A stretch of 64,000 nt of DNA from positions 50,685 to 114,684 of the forward strand of contig JABJKS010000072.1 of NCBI GenBank assembly GCA_018660265.1. Direction: 5' to 3'. Below are positions 16,717 through 25,652 of this stretch, one piece after another. Source of the DNA: Rhodospirillaceae bacterium (GTDB lineage Bacteria > Pseudomonadota > Alphaproteobacteria > GCA-2731375). The position numbers and the translations under genes are program-made. Numbering within the stretch: position 1 is the first letter of the stretch; every line of letters begins with the position of its first letter. The notes below the pieces were generated by a model, which had not been told where the DNA came from, did no database searches, and saw only the letters and a list, made by a program, of their open reading frames with translations.

Positions 16717-19146
16717 ATGCAAGATGACGGCATAGGATCCATGCCTCCCCCCAGCGCGCAGTCTTCGGGGCCCATGGGACCGGGCGGTTTGTCGGAGACC
16801 CGGGAAGCGTTGCGTGCAATGGCGACGACGGCCCTGGCGGATGATCGCTGGCAACGCTGGCGGCCGGTGTTGGATACGATCGCTGTTGCCGGGTTTGTTG
16901 TTCTTATGACCCTGTTGTTGATGCAGCCTGGCGGTGGACGTGTGGCGCAACCGGATATTGATACAGTTGCCCAATCGACCGTGCGCGCCGGTCGTGATGT
17001 TCTGGTAGAAGATCAGTCCGCTACCCAAGCCCGTAGGGACCAGGTCCTGGCCAGCGTCGGTGCCTATTTTGACTATGACTCCGATCTGTACTTTGGGCTG
17101 GGCGATCATGTGTTTCAGGCCTTCGTGACCTTAAAGACCCGCAAGGACGAAGCCGCAAAATCCATAAGCGAGCGTCGGGCCAGCTTCCAGGAGGAGCTGG
17201 GCGTTCCCGTCAACAGCGGCGTCTTCGCCTTGATTGAAGGTTTGGCGGCGACATCGGAAACGACCGATGTTGCCCTGGCGATAAATTTCTTCCTCAATAT
17301 GGGGCTGGACCGTTTGGTCGTCGCTGATCGAAGTTCATTACCCGCCGCTGCCGGATTGGAAATCTGGGATACCAGCCTGAAACACATCGACCGTCGTGAT
17401 AACGCATCAGGCATAATCGATTTGCGCCAATTACGCCGTTTGATGACGGCCAGGGCCGGTGATGCCCCTTATGGCGAAGCCCGCATTGTGCGCAGCTGGA
17501 TACTGTCGGCGGCCCAGAAGCTGGCGCGGCCCAATTTAAAGCCCAATCAAGTCGCGGCCGAAAAACGCCGGACGGAAGCTGTCGCAGGGGTTGAGCCGGT
17601 CTTCCTGCGGATTAAGGCAGGTGAAGTGATCGTGCGTCGTGGTGACCGGGTGACGGCGACGGCCTGGCGGCGGATTGGCATATTGAACGAACATGCGGTG
17701 GGCCGGCAGGTCTGGCGCGAGGTGGTGGCGATTGCCGGCTTGCTGATCGGCTTTCTTTTGCTTGGCGCGATCTTCTTCTCCCGGGCCCGCGTACCGCTTA
17801 GTTTTGGACGCAAATCCACCTATTTGACCCTAACCATCATTGCCGCAACAACGGCCATCGGCGTGGCCATGTTCTACGCCGGTCTGGGATTTGCCGATGG
17901 TATGGGGTTTGACCCTGATGCCGCCGCCTATTTCGTGCCATTGGCCCTGGCGACGGTATTGGTATCTTTGTTGGTGGATGCCCGGACATCCCTTTTGGTC
18001 GGCGTGGTTTTAACCTTGTTCCTGGCCTACCGGGTAAATGGCGATTTGTGGCTGGTGACGAATTATATCGTTGGCGTGCTGGTAGCAGGTATTGCGGCCC
18101 GGCGCAGTCGGCGTCGGATAGATCTGCTGCGGATCGGCTTAATGGTGGCGTTGGCCCAGGTGGCGATAGTGCCGGTGACCGTGACTTTGGCCGGCCATAC
18201 CATGGGCAGCGAACACCTGCCCTTGATGTTGGGGGCCGTTTTCTCTGGCCTATTGGTGGGCGTGGCCACGCTTGGGCTGTTGCCGGCGTTGGAACTGCTT
18301 TTCGACGAGACAACAGATACCCGTCTATTGGAATTGGCCTCGGCTGATAATCCGTTGCTGAAGGACCTGGCTCTGAAAGCGCCGGGCACTTATTACCATT
18401 CCACCATGGTCGCTAATCTGGCCGAAGCAGGGGCGGAAGCGGTAGGCGCAAATGGTCTGATGTGCCGGGTCATGGCCCTGTATCATGACATTGGAAAATT
18501 GCAGCGCCCGGCCTATTTCATGGAAAACCAACGGGGAACCGAGAATATACACGACCGCCTTGCCCCCGACGTTTCAGCCCGGATTATCTTTCACCATATC
18601 CTCGACGGATTGGTGATGGCCAAGAAGGCCAAGCTGGGCCGCCTGATCCTCGAAGGCATCGCCCAGCATCAGGGTACGACCCTGCTGCGTGTGTTCCATG
18701 AAAAAGCCAAGGCGCAAGGCTTTAACGGCCCGGAGGATGAATACCGCTATCCCGGCCCCCGGCCCCAACGGCGCGAAGCGGGCATATTGTTGTTGGCGGA
18801 TTCTATCGAAGCTGCAACCCGGGCCCTGAAGGATCCATCAGCGGCAACGGTCGGCGAGCGGGTCCGTCAGGTCATCGAATTTCGCGTCGGCGAGGGGGAA
18901 TTGGATGACTGCAACCTGACCCTGCGTGATTTGGACATTATCGAAGCGACCTTTACCCGTACCCTTACGTTGGGTGTGTTCCACAACCGGATTGACTATC
19001 CACCCATGGCGAACCCAGGCGGTTCCCTCCCTGAAGGCGATGCAGATAACAATGCAGGCAACAATACAGACGGTGATGCAGACGGCGACGCAGATAGAGA
19101 CCATCGTGTCCACCCCTTGCCCGGCGTGGCTGACCGACCTGCCTGA
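16717..19146 (+). CDS. 7TM-HD family phosphohydrolase (PgpH/YqfF-like, putative cyclic-di-AMP phosphodiesterase)
   Basis: This 809-residue integral membrane protein has one N-terminal transmembrane helix (about 51-70), a large extracytoplasmic domain (about 75-325), six to seven further helices (about 333-530), and a cytoplasmic HD domain. HD residues include His561 (YYHSTMV), His590-Asp591 (YHDIGK), His626-His627 (FHHILDG) and AQHQGT. Known homologues degrade c-di-AMP. The position between phoH and ybeY is the same as in Firmicutes. The C-terminus has an extra acidic Asp/Asn/Gly repeat tail that overlaps the start of ybeY. Whether this organism makes c-di-AMP is unknown. Confidence 0.9.
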   Translation: MQDDGIGSMPPPSAQSSGPMGPGGLSETREALRAMATTALADDRWQRWRPVLDTIAVAGFVVLMTLLLMQPGGGRVAQPDIDTVAQSTVRAGRDVLVEDQSATQARRDQVLASVGAYFDYDSDLYFGLGDHVFQAFVTLKTRKDEAAKSISERRASFQEELGVPVNSGVFALIEGLAATSETTDVALAINFFLNMGLDRLVVADRSSLPAAAGLEIWDTSLKHIDRRDNASGIIDLRQLRRLMTARAGDAPYGEARIVRSWILSAAQKLARPNLKPNQVAAEKRRTEAVAGVEPVFLRIKAGEVIVRRGDRVTATAWRRIGILNEHAVGRQVWREVVAIAGLLIGFLLLGAIFFSRARVPLSFGRKSTYLTLTIIAATTAIGVAMFYAGLGFADGMGFDPDAAAYFVPLALATVLVSLLVDARTSLLVGVVLTLFLAYRVNGDLWLVTNYIVGVLVAGIAARRSRRRIDLLRIGLMVALAQVAIVPVTVTLAGHTMGSEHLPLMLGAVFSGLLVGVATLGLLPALELLFDETTDTRLLELASADNPLLKDLALKAPGTYYHSTMVANLAEAGAEAVGANGLMCRVMALYHDIGKLQRPAYFMENQRGTENIHDRLAPDVSARIIFHHILDGLVMAKKAKLGRLILEGIAQHQGTTLLRVFHEKAKAQGFNGPEDEYRYPGPRPQRREAGILLLADSIEAATRALKDPSAATVGERVRQVIEFRVGEGELDDCNLTLRDLDIIEATFTRTLTLGVFHNRIDYPPMANPGGSLPEGDADNNAGNNTDGDADGDADRDHRVHPLPGVADRPA

Positions 19147-19591
19147 GGCGGTCGCCACCACCCAAAGGGTTGTCGAAATGGTATTGGGCGCAGCAGACTT
19201 GGCGCGCCCGGAAATCGAAGTTGGCGTCACTTTGACCGACGATGGGTCGGTACGAGAGCTTAACCGGGACTACCGCCAGCAGGATAAGGCGACGAATGTT
19301 TTGTCATTCATCGGTGATAATGACGATGATCCGGCACATCCCGGCCCTTTGTTGTTGGGAGATATCGTACTGGCCCACGGTGTTGTTGCCACGGAGGCGC
19401 AGGCCCAGGGTAAAAGTATGCATGATCATTATTGCCATCTGCTGGTTCATGGTACCCTGCATTTATTGGGGTATGACCATGTCGACGAGGCGGAGGCGAT
19501 TACGATGGAAGCGCGGGAAGTGGCGATCCTGGCAGCCATGGGCATTGAAGACCCGTATCAAAATTCCGGCCTGCACGCAGTTGCAGACTGA
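19076..19591 (+). CDS. ybeY: Endoribonuclease YbeY (rRNA maturation factor)
   Basis: This zinc-dependent RNase functions in 16S rRNA 3' processing and ribosome quality control. The metal motif HxxxHxxxxxH is read in HLLVHGTLHLLGYDH, preceded by NVLSF and LLGDIVLA. The exact start is uncertain: in-frame ATGs at 19040, 19052 and 19076 and a GTG at 19106 all lie in the 3' end of the preceding gene, where a degenerate DNA repeat encodes the acidic tail. ATG 19076 is a compromise that gives a normal length (171 residues). The overlap suggests coupled translation. Confidence 0.92.
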   Translation: MQTATQIETIVSTPCPAWLTDLPEAVATTQRVVEMVLGAADLARPEIEVGVTLTDDGSVRELNRDYRQQDKATNVLSFIGDNDDDPAHPGPLLLGDIVLAHGVVATEAQAQGKSMHDHYCHLLVHGTLHLLGYDHVDEAEAITMEAREVAILAAMGIEDPYQNSGLHAVAD

Positions 19592-19611
19592 CGCCTAATA
19601 TTGGACCTGAA

Positions 19612-20613
19612 ATGACCGACAAGCCTTCTTCAAACCCGTCCGTTAAGCCGCGCAACGGTGTTGCCAAGACTGAAGCAGAGAGCTCTGGCAATGCTGGCGG
19701 TAGTGGTGGCGGCGGCGGCTTCTTGAATTGGCTGGGCCGCCTGCTGCGCGGTGGCGGTGATACGGACCTGCGCGAAAGCATCGAAGAGGTGATCGACGAG
19801 CATGAGGCGCTGACCCCCGTTCTCAATCCGGAACAGCGCGAGATGTTGATGAATATTATCAGCTTTGGCGAATTGGAGGTTAATGACGTCATGGTGCCGC
19901 GGACCGATATCGTGGCCTTGGAGGCGGGCTCCAGCCCGTCTGATGTGGTGAGCACTTTCCGCCAAGCGCACCATTCCCGGCTGCCGGTCTATAGAGAGAC
20001 CTTGGATGACATCGCCGGTTTTGTGCATATCAAGGACGTGGTCGATCACTGGGGCCGGGATGATGAATTGTCCCTGGCCCGCATTTTGCGTGAATTGTTG
20101 GTGGTTCCGCCATCAATGCCGATCCTGGATTTGCTCGCCCGTATGCGTGCGACGCGAATTCATATGGCAGTTGTCGTGGATGAGTATGGCGGCACGGACG
20201 GCCTGGTAACGATTGAGGATATTGTTGAGGAAATCGTTGGTGAGATTGAAGACGAACACGACACCCATGAAGGGCCGTCGTTGCTACAACGACCCGACGG
20301 CAGCATTGAAGCGGACGGCCGGGCGGAGATTGAGGATCTGGAAAAAATCCTCGGCCTGGACCTGGCACCGGATGAAATGGATGAAGATATCGACACTTTG
20401 GGCGGCCTTGTCTTCGCCATGTTGGGCCGGGTGCCGCAGATCGGCGAATTGATTGGGCATCCAGGTGGTTTGGAATTCGAAATCGTTGATGCTGATTTGC
20501 GCCGGGTAAAGCGCCTGTTGATCCGTCAGACAGATAAGGGCGATGGCGCTGGAGATGATGGGGCCCGTCGTAGCGATGGCTCTGACGGCGATGCTTCAGA
20601 CGAGAACGGCTAG
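19612..20613 (+). CDS. CorC/HlyC-type CBS-domain protein
   Basis: This 333-residue soluble protein has a Gly/Ser-rich N-terminus (about 27-36) and an RESIEEVIDEHE lead. A CBS pair follows (about 88-215: MVPRTDIVALEAG and VVVDEYGGTDGLVTIEDIVEEIVGEI), and then a CorC_HlyC transporter-associated domain (about 235-310). Homologues are linked to magnesium/cobalt efflux or envelope stress; the hemolysin name is historical. It lies in the conserved ybeY-corC-lnt order. The C-terminal tail is Asp/Gly-rich. Its TAG stop overlaps the first bases of a dispersed repeat copy. Confidence 0.92.
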   Translation: MTDKPSSNPSVKPRNGVAKTEAESSGNAGGSGGGGGFLNWLGRLLRGGGDTDLRESIEEVIDEHEALTPVLNPEQREMLMNIISFGELEVNDVMVPRTDIVALEAGSSPSDVVSTFRQAHHSRLPVYRETLDDIAGFVHIKDVVDHWGRDDELSLARILRELLVVPPSMPILDLLARMRATRIHMAVVVDEYGGTDGLVTIEDIVEEIVGEIEDEHDTHEGPSLLQRPDGSIEADGRAEIEDLEKILGLDLAPDEMDEDIDTLGGLVFAMLGRVPQIGELIGHPGGLEFEIVDADLRRVKRLLIRQTDKGDGAGDDGARRSDGSDGDASDENG

Positions 20614-20722
20614 CGCATGTTTATACAAAATATGCCCAAGACGCCGGAATTCTTAAGGAAAAGAGCAATTGAACCAATCACCCGGGACGCGCGAGCGATT
20701 CCAATTAATTCAAAATTGCTCT
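20612..20722 (+). repeat. Dispersed two-palindrome repeat, copy A
   Basis: Copy A reads in the plus orientation. A first imperfect palindrome (AGCGCATGT to AATATGC, 20612-20634) is followed by an ATTCTTAAG spacer and then a second palindrome bounded by AGAGCAATT (20662) and AATTGCTCT (20714-20722). The same layout occurs at 32571, 36254, 36475 and 41026. It begins within the stop codon of corC and fills most of the corC-lnt gap. Confidence 0.85.
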
Positions 20723-20780
20723 GCTCAGCTCGACCGTAGATGATATTGCGGCGTCGAAGCCTTATGCCGGAAAAACCCTG

Positions 20781-22331
20781 ATGGCCCGCATCTATCCTGT
20801 TATTTTGGCCGCATTGTGTGGTTGCTGCGCCGCCCTGGCCCTGGCACCACTATATCTTTGGCCATTGATGATCGTTGGTTATGGCGGTCTGTTGTGGTTG
20901 TTGCAACGAACCACCACTGTCCGTGCCGCGCTCGTCCTTGGTTGGGTGTTTGGTATTGCCTATTTCTTGCTGGGTCTGCATTGGGTCGGTCATGCCTTCA
21001 TGGTGGATGCGGATCGCTTTGCCTGGTTGATGCCCTTTGCGCTGTTTGCCCTGGCGGCGGGTCTGGGGATATTCCCAGCTTTGGCCGCCGGATTGACCCA
21101 GCGTTTCTCAGCGCCCGGATTGTCCCGTTTGCTCGCCTTCACATTGTTTTGCGGGCTCACGGAATGGCTGCGGGGTACAATACTAACAGGGTTTCCCTGG
21201 CTGCTATCAGGGCACGTCTGGGCGGCTGGTGATTTCAGCCTTCAGGGTGCGGGTTATCTCGGCGCATCCGGCCTTGGATTGGTCGCGGTTCTGGCTGCGG
21301 CTGCGCCTGCCTTGATGCTGACCCAGAATCCCGGTGACCGCAAAATCGGTGCGATAGCATCTGTAGCTGCGGGATCTCTTGTTGGATTGATATTGTTTCT
21401 ATCATTTGTCGGCCTGCGGAGTGCCGCCGTTACATACCAACCCGAAGTGCGCCTGCGCCTGGTTCAGGCGGGTATCACCCAGGCAGATAAATGGCGCCCT
21501 GAATTGCGCGATCAGCATTTGGATTTGTATCTGCGGCTTAGCTCAGCATTGACGGAGACAGGGCAACCGCCAAATTTTAGCCATTTGATCTGGCCTGAAA
21601 CCGCGACACCGTTCTTTTTGGCGGACGATCATTCAAGACGCAAAAAGATCGCACAGGCGTTGCCAGGCCAAGGGGTCCTTATCACCGGCTCGCCGCGACG
21701 CGGGGGCAGTTCGCGCGATGACATTAGGTTATACAACGGCATTTTAAGCCTCGATGCGAAAAATCGAATCGCGGTTATCTACGACAAGGCTCACCTGGTG
21801 CCGTTTGGTGAATACCTGCCCTGGCGAAAGACCCTGTCCCGTATTGGTGTCGATAAGCTGGCCCATGGCGCCGTAGATTTTTCACCCGGCGTTGGGCCCC
21901 GTTCGGTTTCGTTGCCGGCACTGCCGCCCTTTCGTCCTTTGATTTGTTACGAAATTATATTTCCCGGAGAAATTTTGGGAGAAATTCCGAGCTCTAGCCA
22001 CGAAGGCGATCCGAAATGGTTGCTGAATTTGACCAACGATGCCTGGTTCGGAACGGGTTTTGGACCGCAACAGCATCTTGATATTGCGCGGATTCGTGCC
22101 GTTGAACTGGGGCTTCCCATCGTCCGGGCGGCGAATACGGGTATCTCCGCCATAATTGATCCTTATGGCCGCATCATCGAACAATTGCCCCTCGGTGCCG
22201 CCGGGTTTTTGGACAGCAAATTGCCCATGGCACTGCCAAAAACCTTGTATGCCCAATTCGGTGACAGTATCTTTGCCATACTTTGCATGCTGTTGGTTGC
22301 CTTGACTTGGTGGGTTCAGCGCCATGATTAG
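20781..22331 (+). CDS. lnt: Apolipoprotein N-acyltransferase
   Basis: This 516-residue inner-membrane enzyme adds the third acyl chain to bacterial lipoproteins. About six hydrophobic helices fill the first 215 residues, followed by a nitrilase-fold periplasmic domain with the catalytic triad Glu273 (WPETATPFF), Lys336 (YDKAHLVPFGEYLP) and Cys389 (LICYEIIFP). Spacing of the triad matches E. coli Lnt. A last transmembrane helix (about 493-512) ends in a basic tail. The repeat copy A lies just upstream, so its promoter may be separate from corC. Confidence 0.95.
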   Translation: MARIYPVILAALCGCCAALALAPLYLWPLMIVGYGGLLWLLQRTTTVRAALVLGWVFGIAYFLLGLHWVGHAFMVDADRFAWLMPFALFALAAGLGIFPALAAGLTQRFSAPGLSRLLAFTLFCGLTEWLRGTILTGFPWLLSGHVWAAGDFSLQGAGYLGASGLGLVAVLAAAAPALMLTQNPGDRKIGAIASVAAGSLVGLILFLSFVGLRSAAVTYQPEVRLRLVQAGITQADKWRPELRDQHLDLYLRLSSALTETGQPPNFSHLIWPETATPFFLADDHSRRKKIAQALPGQGVLITGSPRRGGSSRDDIRLYNGILSLDAKNRIAVIYDKAHLVPFGEYLPWRKTLSRIGVDKLAHGAVDFSPGVGPRSVSLPALPPFRPLICYEIIFPGEILGEIPSSSHEGDPKWLLNLTNDAWFGTGFGPQQHLDIARIRAVELGLPIVRAANTGISAIIDPYGRIIEQLPLGAAGFLDSKLPMALPKTLYAQFGDSIFAILCMLLVALTWWVQRHD

Positions 22332-22480
22332 CAACTGGCGAGGCCATTTCACAGGCCATGCTTGACAGAGATATCCCACTACTACATACATGCATATGCA
22401 ACCTTTCGGAGGTTGTCGGTACGAATTGGCGATCAATGCCTGCGGCTACCACTAAGAATTGTAAATAGGGAGAAGTACCA

Positions 22481-22903
22481 GTGACAGCGAATCCTAATCC
22501 GGTCGACATTCACGTCGGTTCACGCGTTCGGCTTCGCCGTACTCTTTTGGGCATGAGCCAGGAAAAACTCGGTAACGCGTTAGGCCTGACCTTTCAGCAG
22601 GTCCAAAAGTATGAGCGCGGGACCAATCGAATTGGTTCCTCCCGTCTGTTTCTATTGAGCCGCATTCTCGATGTACCGGTCTCTTTCTTCTTTGACGATA
22701 TGGCCCCGGAAATAGCCTCCGGACAGCGCGGTTTTGCCGAGGCCGCACAGGCCACTTTCAAGCAGGATGATTTGGCAAAGCGGGAGACCCTGGAGTTGGT
22801 GCGGGCCTATTACAAGATCCCGGATGCCGCTGTTCGCAAGCGGTTGTTTGATCTGGTTAAGGCGATCGGCGGCCAGACCATCGAAATTGACGAACCGGCC
22901 TAA
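22481..22903 (+). CDS. XRE-family transcriptional regulator (alphaproteobacterial lnt-metK type)
   Basis: This 140-residue protein has a helix-turn-helix at about residues 10-65 (RVRLRRTLLGMSQEKLGNAL, then FQQVQKYERGTNRIGSSRL) and a C-terminal helical part. The same regulator is regularly found between lnt and metK in alphaproteobacteria; its targets are not known to me. A TTGACA box at 22362-22367 with AT-rich sequence 15-17 bp downstream could be the promoter. A small UUCG-loop hairpin (CAACCT/AGGTTG, near 22399-22415) lies in the leader. Confidence 0.9.
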   Translation: MTANPNPVDIHVGSRVRLRRTLLGMSQEKLGNALGLTFQQVQKYERGTNRIGSSRLFLLSRILDVPVSFFFDDMAPEIASGQRGFAEAAQATFKQDDLAKRETLELVRAYYKIPDAAVRKRLFDLVKAIGGQTIEIDEPA

Positions 22904-22944
22904 ACGGCGAATTTACCAAATCTTCAGATTGCCTCTTTATTGCA

Positions 22945-23010
22945 GCGACTAAAGGTCGCCATTGTGGACGCTTGACCGCAAGCAAAAAGCCTGCAACAAG
23001 GCTTTTTGCT
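22945..23010 (+). promoter_or_regulatory. Structured leader upstream of metK
   Basis: Two hairpins lie here: GCGAC-TAAAG-GTCGC (22945-22959) and a perfect 11-bp stem AGCAAAAAGCC / GGCTTTTTGCT with loop TGCAACAA (22981-23010). They lie 52 bases before the metK start. The second stem lacks a following T-run, so a simple terminator is doubtful. The sequence does not visibly match the SAM-I or SAM-II riboswitch cores that I know. Confidence 0.5.
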
Positions 23011-23062
23011 GGCGGATATTGCGCCATTACAATTTATACTCTTAACTGGCTGGAGGCGCATC

Positions 23063-24241
23063 GTGTCGAGTGGCAATTATCTCTTTACCTCTGAATCCGT
23101 GTCCGAGGGGCACCCCGATAAAGTTTGCGATCAGATTTCTGACGCGATTGTCGATATGTTCCTGGCGGCTGATCCCGATAACGCCCGCGTTGCCTGCGAG
23201 ACCCTGACAACGACGAACCTGATCGTCCTGGCCGGTGAAGTGCGTGGCCCTTCTGAAGTTGTCAACGACAAGGCGGCTATGGAACAGGCTGCCCGCGACA
23301 CTGTTCGCCGCATTGGCTACGAACAGGATGGCTTCCATTGGAAGAATGCCGAAGTACAAGTTCACCTGCACCCCCAATCCGTTGATATTGCCCAGGGCGT
23401 GGATGCCTCGGGCAACAAAGACATCGGCGCCGGTGACCAGGGCATCATGTTCGGCTATGCCTGCACCGAGACGGATGCCTTGATGCCCGCACCCATTCAT
23501 TATTCGCACGCCATCCTGCGCCGTATGGCAGAGGATCGTCATGCCGGTAAGACACCGCAGTTCGGCCCCGATTCAAAAAGCCAGGTCACCTTGCGCTATG
23601 TGGACGGCAAGCCGGTTGGCGCAACATCCGTCGTTGTATCGACCCAGCATACCGAAGATGCGGGCAACGACGAAGTTCGTGAACTGGTGCGAAAATATGT
23701 TGCGGAAGTGCTGCCTGAAGGCTGGATGTGCCCGGAGGATGAATTTTACGTCAATCCGACAGGGCGTTTCGTCATCGGCGGTCCCGATGGTGATGCCGGC
23801 CTGACCGGCCGCAAGATCATCGTTGATACCTATGGTGGTGCCGCACCCCACGGTGGCGGCGCGTTTTCCGGCAAGGATCCAACGAAAGTTGACCGCTCTG
23901 CCGCTTATGCCGCCCGCTATCTGGCGAAAAATATCGTCGGTGCCGACTTGGCGGACCGCTGCTGCATTCAATTGGCCTATGCCATTGGCGTGGCCAAGCC
24001 GTTGTCCATTTACGTTGATACCTATGGCACGGGCCGTTGTGATGAGGACCGTCTGGTCAGCTTCCTGTCGGAAAATGTGGATTTAAGCCCCCGGGGTATC
24101 CACAACATGCTGTCTCTGAACCGGCCCATATATGCCAAGACAGCGGCCTATGGGCATTTCGGTCCGGAGCCGACGGATGAAGGTCATTTCAGTTGGGAAC
24201 GGCTTAATCTGGTCAAGGAATTGAAGCCTCTTCTTGGCTAA
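23063..24241 (+). CDS. metK: S-adenosylmethionine synthetase
   Basis: This 392-residue enzyme makes SAM from methionine and ATP. Signatures are [17 protein letters not shown] at the N-terminus, [12 protein letters not shown], and [22 protein letters not shown] at 23063 is chosen because it begins immediately before the conserved [11 protein letters not shown] and follows GGAGG at 6 bases; the upstream open frame has no homology-like sequence. The stop overlaps the trmB start by 8 bases. Confidence 0.97.
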   Translation: MSSGNYLFTSESVSEGHPDKVCDQISDAIVDMFLAADPDNARVACETLTTTNLIVLAGEVRGPSEVVNDKAAMEQAARDTVRRIGYEQDGFHWKNAEVQVHLHPQSVDIAQGVDASGNKDIGAGDQGIMFGYACTETDALMPAPIHYSHAILRRMAEDRHAGKTPQFGPDSKSQVTLRYVDGKPVGATSVVVSTQHTEDAGNDEVRELVRKYVAEVLPEGWMCPEDEFYVNPTGRFVIGGPDGDAGLTGRKIIVDTYGGAAPHGGGAFSGKDPTKVDRSAAYAARYLAKNIVGADLADRCCIQLAYAIGVAKPLSIYVDTYGTGRCDEDRLVSFLSENVDLSPRGIHNMLSLNRPIYAKTAAYGHFGPEPTDEGHFSWERLNLVKELKPLLG

Positions 24242-24929
24242 CTCTCCACTACGCACCTTATATGGCCGGCGTCGGGGGAAACCCCTTCGCCTAGGCCGGC
24301 GCGATGTTCTCGAACGTCTGTTGCCCGCGCTACGCCTTGATCCAGGCGCGTATGCCAATGGCAACCTGGATCCCCGGAGCTTGTTTCCAGCACCCGTTCG
24401 CGCGGTCTGGCTGGAGGTGGGCTTTGGCGCGGGGGAGCATCTGGCGGCCCAGGCCCGGGCCAATCCGGACGTCGGCATCATCGGTTGCGAGCCATTTATC
24501 AATGGTGTCGCCCGACTGCTGACAGAGGTTGATGCCCACGGCCTGGATAACGTCCGCATTGTTATGGATGATGCGGGCCTTTTATTGGATGCCCTTGCGC
24601 CGGGCAGTATTGAACGGGGCTTTTTACTGTTTCCAGATCCCTGGCCCAAACGCCGCCATAACAAACGTCGTTTTGTCAGCCCGGAAAATATTGATGCCAT
24701 GGCCCGGTGTCTGGCACCTGGGTCCTTATGGCGGATCGCCACGGACCATGTGGATTATTGCCGCTGGATCCTGGCCCATATGGCCGCGTCCGAGCATTTC
24801 CAGTGGCTGGCCCGGCGTCCCGGTGATTGGCGTCATCGCCCTGATGATTGGCCGCCAACCCGTTACGAAGAAAAAGGCATCGCCGCCGGACGCCCGCCAG
24901 CATTTTTGAGTTTTCAGCGCGCGGAATAA
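24234..24929 (+). CDS. trmB: tRNA (guanine-N7-)-methyltransferase
   Basis: This 231-residue SAM-dependent enzyme makes m7G46 in tRNA. The SAM loop [13 protein letters not shown], the [13 protein letters not shown] segment and the [13 protein letters not shown] motif are diagnostic. The N-terminal [11 protein letters not shown] is also typical, supporting the TTG start at 24234 inside the end of metK. The metK-trmB overlap points to one transcript, closed by a terminator about 100 bp downstream. Confidence 0.94.
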   Translation: MANSPLRTLYGRRRGKPLRLGRRDVLERLLPALRLDPGAYANGNLDPRSLFPAPVRAVWLEVGFGAGEHLAAQARANPDVGIIGCEPFINGVARLLTEVDAHGLDNVRIVMDDAGLLLDALAPGSIERGFLLFPDPWPKRRHNKRRFVSPENIDAMARCLAPGSLWRIATDHVDYCRWILAHMAASEHFQWLARRPGDWRHRPDDWPPTRYEEKGIAAGRPPAFLSFQRAE

Positions 24930-25028
24930 TGGCCAGGCCAATCATGCGGTTAATGCTTGCTTTGCGCCGTCTGGGGTCATATATAGGCAGCTAATAAATA
25001 GCCTGGCGACCAGCGGGGCGGTAACAAA

Positions 25029-25060
25029 GGTGGGCCAGCGGCCCGCCTTTTGCGTTTTTT
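25029..25060 (+). terminator. Intrinsic terminator after trmB
   Basis: GGTGGGCC-AGC-GGCCCGCC (25029-25047, one G-T pair) is followed by TTTT and then TTTTTT up to 25060. It separates the metK-trmB transcript from the rimP-nusA operon. Confidence 0.85.
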
Positions 25061-25118
25061 GGGCAGTTTTCTAGTATTTTTGTGCGGTAAATTTGGCAAC
25101 TCGGGGCAATTGCGTACA

Positions 25119-25652
25119 GTGACGGAAGCAAACCATCAATTAGGTGAAGTGGAACGCTTGATCGCACCGTCGGTCGAGGCCATGGGCTTCCGTCTGGTTC
25201 AACTAAGCCTAACCGGCGATCCGGACGGTGGTGGACGCCAACCCACCTTGCAGGTATTGGCGGAGCCTCTGGCCGATGACGAGATGAATGTCGATATGTG
25301 TGCCGAGTTAAGTCGGGCCATTTCCGCCATTCTGGATGTTGAAGACCCGATTTCAACGGGCTATCTGCTGGAGGTCAGCTCCCCCGGCGTGGATAGGCCC
25401 CTTGTAAGTATGGAAGATTTTGAGCGTTATGCCGGCTATCAGGCCCGTATTGAAGCGGCAAACCCGATTAACGAGCGCCGTCGATTTGTCGGCCGATTGC
25501 TGGGTATAAGTGATGCTCTGGTTAATATCAGTGTGACCGACAGTGACGAAAGCGTAAAAGAATTTGCCATTCCCTTTGATGCCATCGCGCGGGCCAAATT
25601 GGTGCTCACCGATGAATTGATCCGACAGACTTTGAAAAAGAGAAAAAATTAA
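25119..25652 (+). CDS. rimP: Ribosome maturation factor RimP
   Basis: This is a small-subunit assembly factor (about 177 residues). The recognisable parts are LIAPSVEAMGFRLVQLSLTG, CAELSRAISAILDVEDPI and YLLEVSSPGVDRPL. GTG at 25119 gives a family-like N-terminus; the open frame upstream to 25050 encodes a hydrophobic stretch that is probably untranslated leader. The stop codon overlaps the nusA ATG by one base (TAATG). Confidence 0.93.
   Translation: MTEANHQLGEVERLIAPSVEAMGFRLVQLSLTGDPDGGGRQPTLQVLAEPLADDEMNVDMCAELSRAISAILDVEDPISTGYLLEVSSPGVDRPLVSMEDFERYAGYQARIEAANPINERRRFVGRLLGISDALVNISVTDSDESVKEFAIPFDAIARAKLVLTDELIRQTLKKRKN

Noticed and set aside
22904..23062. SAM-II or SAM/SAH riboswitch before metK
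   Set aside because: The expected conserved cores could not be read in the sequence, so the region is listed only as an unclassified structured leader.
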